Part shown: piece by piece, positions 59,201 to 64,000 of the stretch | How positions within the stretch are numbered: the stretch's first letter is position 1 | Layout: each line of letters starts with the position of its first letter | Assembly: GCA_035772785.1 (NCBI GenBank) | Contig: JAOCPU010000022.1 | Span: 124,001-188,000, forward strand | Length of the DNA stretch: 64,000 nucleotides | From: Phlebiopsis flavidoalba | Taxonomy: Eukaryota; Basidiomycota; Agaricomycetes; Polyporales; Phanerochaetaceae | Reading direction: 5' to 3' | Notes under the pieces: generated by a model | Seen by the model: the letters and a program-made list of their open reading frames with translations, nothing else | Told to the model about the DNA's origin: nothing | Database searches by the model: none | Translations under genes and position numbers: made by a program

Positions 59201-60973
59201 CCAAGTTGCAGCTCGCTGGGCTCAGCAGGCCCGTTCTATCGATGATGAATCAACCCTGTCAGCGTACCAAGTGTGTCTCAAGCTTTCAGAGCTTGCCCTT
59301 ATTGACGGCCCCCACTTTGCCGGATGCAGCACGAACTTCTACGTTGGCAAGGACACCCTATCTCTCGATGCCGCCTCATACGCTGTGCAATGCGGAAACT
59401 GCCCTCGAGCGATGGAATTTCTCGAGCACGGAAGAGCTCTTCTCTGGTCTCAAATTCGCCGACGGTGGCGTACACCGATGGAGCTTCTCGCAGCGATTGA
59501 CGGAAAGCTACAGGAGGGACTTCATCGAGACGTGTCGTGCGTTGGAAACCCTCAATGAGGCGTCTACCAGCCGTTTCAAGCCATCAGTTCCAAGTCCAGT
59601 ACGCATTCTCTCCGACGGAGAACGTAGGGAAACGGATAAATGTTGAGAGTGTACACGAAGACGATATTTACGGTCATATGCTGAAACACAAGCGTCAACT
59701 CACGGAAAATTTTGAGCGGCTCGTCGAGCAAATCCGTGGGCTCCCCGACTTCGGAGACTTTCTTGCGCCTCTCTCATATAACCAGCTTCGGCTTGCTGCA
59801 GCAGAAGGGCCTGTTATTGTTGTCAACCACAACAGGTATAGGTCAGAACGCTCTGATTATGATAAAAGAGGCCGAACCGGTCTGTGTCCACCTGGGCGAG
59901 ACGTTTTACGACGAAATTGTTGAGCTTGCGCACAAGAATAATGATTTCTGCCAGACGTGTCATGTCGACTAGCCTCAACGCCTATAGCCGGGAGCTCTCA
60001 GATACGATGGGGGACCTTTGGAAATGCTTGGTACGACCTGTCGTCATGAAAAACTCCTGGAGATGGCGGGGTCGAACCGGAGGGTCGCGTAATCTGGTGG
60101 TGCACAACGTCTCTACTCTCATGAACTGCCAGTCCATGCGGCCGGACCGGTCTGACGAAGAAGACGACGAACGAGCTGCGTGGTACTTTGTCATCCGCTG
60201 GTTTCGCCATGCCAAGGAAGAGAAAGGAAAAGCTATACTTACCCGACCTCTTCGTCTCCTCATATACGCCAACGCTGATGGCCCTGATCGACGCCCGACG
60301 AGAGAGTCGACGGCCCCCTTCTGACAAAGTCGAGAAGAGTATTCTTGCCGTCGCACAAACTGAAGGCTCTCTAGTCGCCGTGGGCCGCGAAAAATCGACG
60401 CCATCAAATCGCGTGTCGTGGACGCAACGGCGATGGAGGTGCTCACCAATGACCAGTGTACACGTGATAGTGTCCTCGCCGCCCTAGAGCGACACCCCTG
60501 GGTCCACTTTGGCTGCCATGGGGTCTTACAGCCAGGCGAGCCCTTCCAGTCGTCGCTCATTCTGCACGGATCCGAGCGCCTCACGTTGCTCGACAATCGT
60601 CCAACGCCCGCCTACTGCCAAGCAACGAACTGGGTGGGAACTTGCGTTCCTCTCTGCGTGCCACACCGCAGAGCAGACGGAGAATAGTGGCGTCGGAAGA
60701 GGCTCTACATTTGGCTGGCCGCGATGCAATTTGCGGGGTTCAAGAGTGTAGTGGGGACGATGTGGCCGCTGAAGGACGAAGATGGGTCCGAGTGTGGCTG
60801 GGGATTTCTATGCCGAGATGTTCAATACGGAGCATGAGGGAGAGGTTGGATTCAAGAGGGGCAGCACGATCGCTTAATTCTGCGACGAGAAAACTACGCA
60901 TGAAGAAAGGAGAAGATGGTAAGAGGGTCAGCACGGAGAGATGGGTCAATTTTTATCGCATATTGGGGCGTGA
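56266..60973 (+). CDS. CHAT-domain (caspase-like peptidase) protein with TPR array
   Basis: A possible C2-like tail (LNLFDLQADNEG, about 56355) leads to many TPR-type helices: DDLDQAISHHRHALQL (about 57150), DDLNRVTDLYQEMLDIC (57570-57615), DVEDLEMCIHLYQEATACY (about 57975-58025), LTYLEQAIEHYREIILAH (about 58280) and ELLRESLQRAREALESI (about 58845). A long helical segment follows, ending GNCPRAMEFLEHGRALLWSQ (about 59395-59455). The CHAT domain begins near 59690 (LTENFERLVEQIRGLPDF) and includes GPVIVVNHNRYRSDALI, LPDLFVSSYTPTL, WVHFGCHG (His; 60499-60522), LAFLSACHTAE (Cys codon 60659-60661), FKSVVGTMWPLKDEDG and a C-terminal WVNFxHIGA ending 60973. The His-Cys dyad is readable, so protease activity is plausible. 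The start is uncertain and frames break repeatedly. Confidence 0.85.
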
Positions 60974-61579
60974 ACTGGTGATTTTGTGTTGGAAACGTCG
61001 GACAATGTAGTGACGGAATGAGTCGTAGTACGAGTATTATTTGGAGGAGTATTGGCTATGCAATGATAGAGAGCACGAAGTTTGCAAAAACATGAGCGCG
61101 CAAGACAGGAGAGTAGCATTAGGTAAGCATCCCTTGCCTGGATTGGAGCTAAATTCCCACGCCCCACAGCGCAGGCGCTATGACAGATTATTTTGTCGGC
61201 CACACACCTTGTTCTGGTTCTCATCCTCCGTTTTCGATTCATGACATGGACGCGAGCAGAACGCCCATAGAAACGGAGGTCACACACACGTGGTGTGATA
61301 TCCAGCCGGTCTCGACACAGTGTAACTGGCCAATCATCGCCACTCGTGAGCACCATTCCCGGCGTTTTGCAACTTCTTTCTTTCTTCATGCCTCCAAGGT
61401 TGGCGACCACTGACTAAGATTAGCATTCAAAACCCTAGTCTACGGCTGACACTAGCAGGATGCTTGCACAACGTTGTGATGTTATCGTTAATATCGCGCG
61501 GCATCCACACCTATATTCCGATTCAAGTAGAGACTCTGTCGCAGCCACGCATGGTCGGGAAAGCGGGGTAACAAGGCGG
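60974..61579. other. intergenic, no supported gene
   Basis: 3' flank of the CHAT gene and 5' flank of the next gene; only short frames. Confidence 0.5.
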
Positions 61580-61588
61580 TATATAATA
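61580..61588 (+). promoter_or_regulatory. TATA box upstream of the Cys-rich N-terminus gene
   Basis: TATATAATA about 140 bp before the predicted start at 61730. Confidence 0.6.
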
Positions 61589-61729
61589 TCGACGCCGCAT
61601 TGCGCTATACACGTGTTGGTTTACCATGCTCACTGACCCTGATCACGGTGTACCGGAGGTCATCCGCGAACGAGTACTTAAAGCAGGCTGTCCTCAGATT
61701 TCTGCTCCCTCATCCTTCCCTCCCCGACA

Positions 61730-63105
61730 ATGACATCGTATCCTTCGGCGTACGTCAACTACCCTATGCCAGCATCTCTTGTCTGCTCCTGTGGTGTTCG
61801 CTTCACACCTCGCCCGGACCGGGAAATATACTGTTCCCGACGCTGTGGCAGAAGAAGAGAGCCTCCGGGCTCTGCAGGGCCTGCCGACGCAATACAAGAG
61901 GCTCGCACGCCCCTAAGAGGTCCGAGCACCTCGAGTATATGCCAACATATGGAAGAGTTGCTGGCACAAGGCAAGGAAGGCAAAGGGACGATCGCGTTTC
62001 AGCAAGCCATTGCCGACCGCGTCTTGACCGTCTCGGAGGGAGGAGGAGGAGGAAGTGGACAAGACAGAGAGAACCACCGACTCCGCCACCCAAGTACTGA
62101 GAGATACTTGCCGCTAGCGAAGGCGATGGACCAACAGCAAGAAGAGTTTACCAAGGCTGTCGCGAGGCCGTCGTGCTAGGTCTAGAGAGGTCTGTTTCTG
62201 ACACACGACGAGTCTCTGCCCGTTACCCCTGCAGAACTCTCCAGTGCGCCGCAAAAGACATGCAGCGATCAGAATTGAGGCGGCTGATTTCGACAAGTTC
62301 GTCGTGGCCGACGACGCGCCACCCGTTCCTACAGTAACCGTGCCAATACACCGACGCGGTTTCCGCCGGCCCAACGCACCCGCACGACCACCGGGGGGCA
62401 CATCAAGTCTCATAAGCGCGAACCTGTCCGACACTATCCCCGCCACTTTCGAAGAACTGGAGAAGACTATGAATGTCGCAGCTCGTTTGTCGCCCAAGCC
62501 GCACTCGCCCTTCTAGGAAACCTGTCCCGCCTCTTCTGCAGATGAACTTTGACTCTTCGCTCGATGGGAATCGAGAACAACTTCTCTGACGGCGAGGTGT
62601 TGCTCTCTGGATTGAGCGGTCCTGCATCTGCGACTCAAAACTCGGCCATCTCTGGAGTTGTCTGTGTCTCAGACTCAAGTTCGCCCAGTCCCACCGTCTC
62701 CTGGACGCCGGTCACCCATTCAGATTCTCGGGGAAGACATTCCTGTTGTGGTTCCTGGTGGTTATGTCTCCGAGTCTGGCGCCGCTACCGCTGTATCCCG
62801 CACAAACCGCGTCGCTTCCCTCTACTCGTCTCCGCGACCCGTCGTCCTTGGTTCCACACCGCTCGTGTGCACCGCGCCCGCGAGCAATAATTAAGACTCA
62901 AGGCACACGCGCTCCGAGGGCCCCTGCGCCCGATACGCAATCCCATGGCGCATCCGTTGCCAAGTCATTCCTTGACGTTCATTACCCGGTTGAAGATAAA
63001 GATTCCTCGGACCTCTGGCGTGCTGTGCAGGCGCTCCGTGCTCAGGGCGACGAGGAAGACTGTAGACAGAGGCTGCTTAATCGGCCGACCATTTATGAGG
63101 CTTAA
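61730..63105 (+). CDS. uncharacterised protein with a Cys-rich (zinc-binding-like) N terminus
   Basis: MTSYPSAYVNYPMPASLV precedes CSCGVRFTPRPDREIYCSRRCG, a CxCG...CSxRCG pair spaced like a small zinc knuckle. An ESLRALQGLPTQYKRLAR segment follows in another frame. The remainder is Ser/Pro-rich and probably disordered, with short ordered-looking blocks: DTIPATFEELEKTM (about 62430), EDIPVVVPGGYVSESG (about 62730), TNRVASLYSSPRPVVLGSTP, and a C-terminal SSDLWRAVQALRAQGDEEDCRQR ending at 63105. I have no functional assignment. The Cys motif may fold into a treble-clef-like knuckle (inference). At least four frame changes are needed to follow it, so the span rather than the exact coding path is supported. 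Confidence 0.5.
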
Positions 63106-63554
63106 AATATGAGAGACTATCACCGACAAACTTTGCTCTATGTTTATCAGCTTGTATATCTGGAAGACGATATATCTTGTACCATGCAGTATGCACATTG
63201 CAAACTTATGATTATGATTATGATTTATGCCATAGTATCCGAGCCGCCGAGTGAGTCATAAGTAGAGTCTAGCCTGTGCTGCGTTCTTTATCTGCGAGAG
63301 CACATGGAATTTGCGATATTTTGTTATACTATCTGCGTTCGGAGAATCGATACAAACGTGCGAATGATAGGGAATACGGCTGATACGGCGGGCCAGCGCT
63401 TTCAGCGCACGATCACCCGTATCTCGTGCCTCTCCTCGAGGCCGCCGACCACTATGTAAAGCTCGACACGCGCAAGCCTCCCCTCTTCTCTTTCTTCTCC
63501 TCGCCCACTACGGCCGCCGTGCGTAACGCGCGTGCTTTGCTCTGAACCACCACC
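63106..63554. other. intergenic promoter region, no gene
   Basis: No open frame of note. A CT-rich stretch (about 63475-63520) precedes the next start, as in other gene leaders here. Confidence 0.5.
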
Positions 63555-64000
63555 ATGTCCGTCTCAGAGGCCAGTCTCGCGCAAATCCTCAGCCAGCTCG
63601 AGGCACTCCAAGTCTCGCAGCAAGCTCTGCAGGCCAAGGTGCGTGCGCGTCGCTATTCTAGACCACGAGATGCTGAAGATATTCATTCACGATCATAGCT
63701 AGATAACGTACTGCAGCAGCAGAGTGCTACGAGTCCGCCGCTTTCGCCCCTAACGTCTCCTCATAGCCGAGGCATACCCCTGCCTCGTCCGCAGTCCGAG
63801 ACACCACCATCTGGCAGCCCCAGCTCGTCGCCTCACCAACCCTTCGTTGCTCGCAACGCTTTCCGCGACCACGGCGAAGACGAATGGATCGGAGAAGCAG
63901 TTGTCGGACAAGGAGAGGGAGAAGCTCCTATACCCATCCCGCGTTATGCTGAGCAGTACGTAGCCATCTCTTGTCTTTTGCTTTGTATGCTCACACTATG
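63555..64000 (+). CDS. 5' end of an unidentified gene (first two exons; runs off the window)
   Basis: The start is in the strong context CCACCATGTCC. Exon 1 (63555-63638) encodes MSVSEASLAQILSQLEAL and continues QVSQQALQAK, a short predicted coiled coil. A 60-nt intron (GTGCGT...CATAG, 63639-63698) is followed by exon 2 (63699-63955): LDNVLQQQSATSPPLSPL, a Pro/Ser-rich linker, then ARNAFRDHGEDEWIGEA and IPIPRYAEQ before a GTACGT donor. Both exons are open with no frame break. The coiled-coil plus Pro/Ser linker looks like a regulatory N-terminal extension; the catalytic or main domain lies beyond the window. Confidence 0.7.

Noticed and set aside
1..64000. CRISPR arrays, rRNA genes, bacterial operons or phage
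   Set aside because: No regularly spaced repeats and no rRNA-like sequence were seen, and all recognised genes are eukaryotic with introns.

Overview
The window reads as nuclear DNA of a filamentous basidiomycete, most likely a mushroom-forming Agaricomycete. The signs are short (about 45-65 nt) GT-AG introns inside nearly every recognisable gene, TATA boxes and pyrimidine-rich leaders ahead of CACAATG-type starts, a moderately GC-rich base composition, and families typical of that group: WD40 propellers with near-identical blades, DUF2235 hydrolases, a sedolisin, a CHAT-TPR protein and small secreted Kre9-like proteins. Almost every gene, including conserved ones such as the kinesin and the Na+/H+ antiporter, is broken by one- or two-base insertions or deletions. 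Protein similarity continues across each break in another frame, so I read most breaks as assembly errors and report genes as whole spans with disturbed frames.

Left third (1-24.8 kb). Three same-strand copies of one gene type lie at 1-1.0 kb (only the 3' part is inside the window), 10.3-13.9 kb and 19.8-23.1 kb. Each complete copy encodes an N-terminal DUF2235 (Tle1-like alpha/beta hydrolase, motif GFSRGAYQ), a helical linker and a C-terminal seven-bladed WD40 propeller. The spacers hold transposon debris: a complete 637-bp hAT-type MITE with a perfect 8-bp target duplication (3908-4560), a candidate element with inverted arrays of a GGTAAAAGT motif (1.68-2.37 kb), a GTCCGGACACCC inverted pair (15.3-16.1 kb) and a long near-perfect hairpin (18966-19044).

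Middle (24.8-43.6 kb). Two tandem minus-strand paralogues of a small YGFGG-repeat protein are followed on the plus strand by a secreted sedolisin peptidase, a small secreted Kre9/KNH-like protein, a kinesin-7-like motor and an NHA1-type plasma-membrane Na+/H+ antiporter.

Right third (43.6-64 kb). A gene-poor stretch (43.6-47.4 kb) precedes three minus-strand genes: a P-loop ATPase of HerA/FtsK-like type, and two short-chain dehydrogenases. A large plus-strand CHAT-TPR protein follows at 56-61 kb, then an uncharacterised gene with a Cys-rich N terminus, and the first two exons of a gene that runs off the window.

The most system-like content is the array of hydrolase-propeller fusions. A lipase-type effector domain is joined to a repeat-type sensor domain, with a CHAT-TPR protease-like gene about 35 kb away. 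This resembles the effector-sensor logic of fungal allorecognition or innate immunity proteins. No NACHT domain or gasdermin could be recognised, so that role is inference only.
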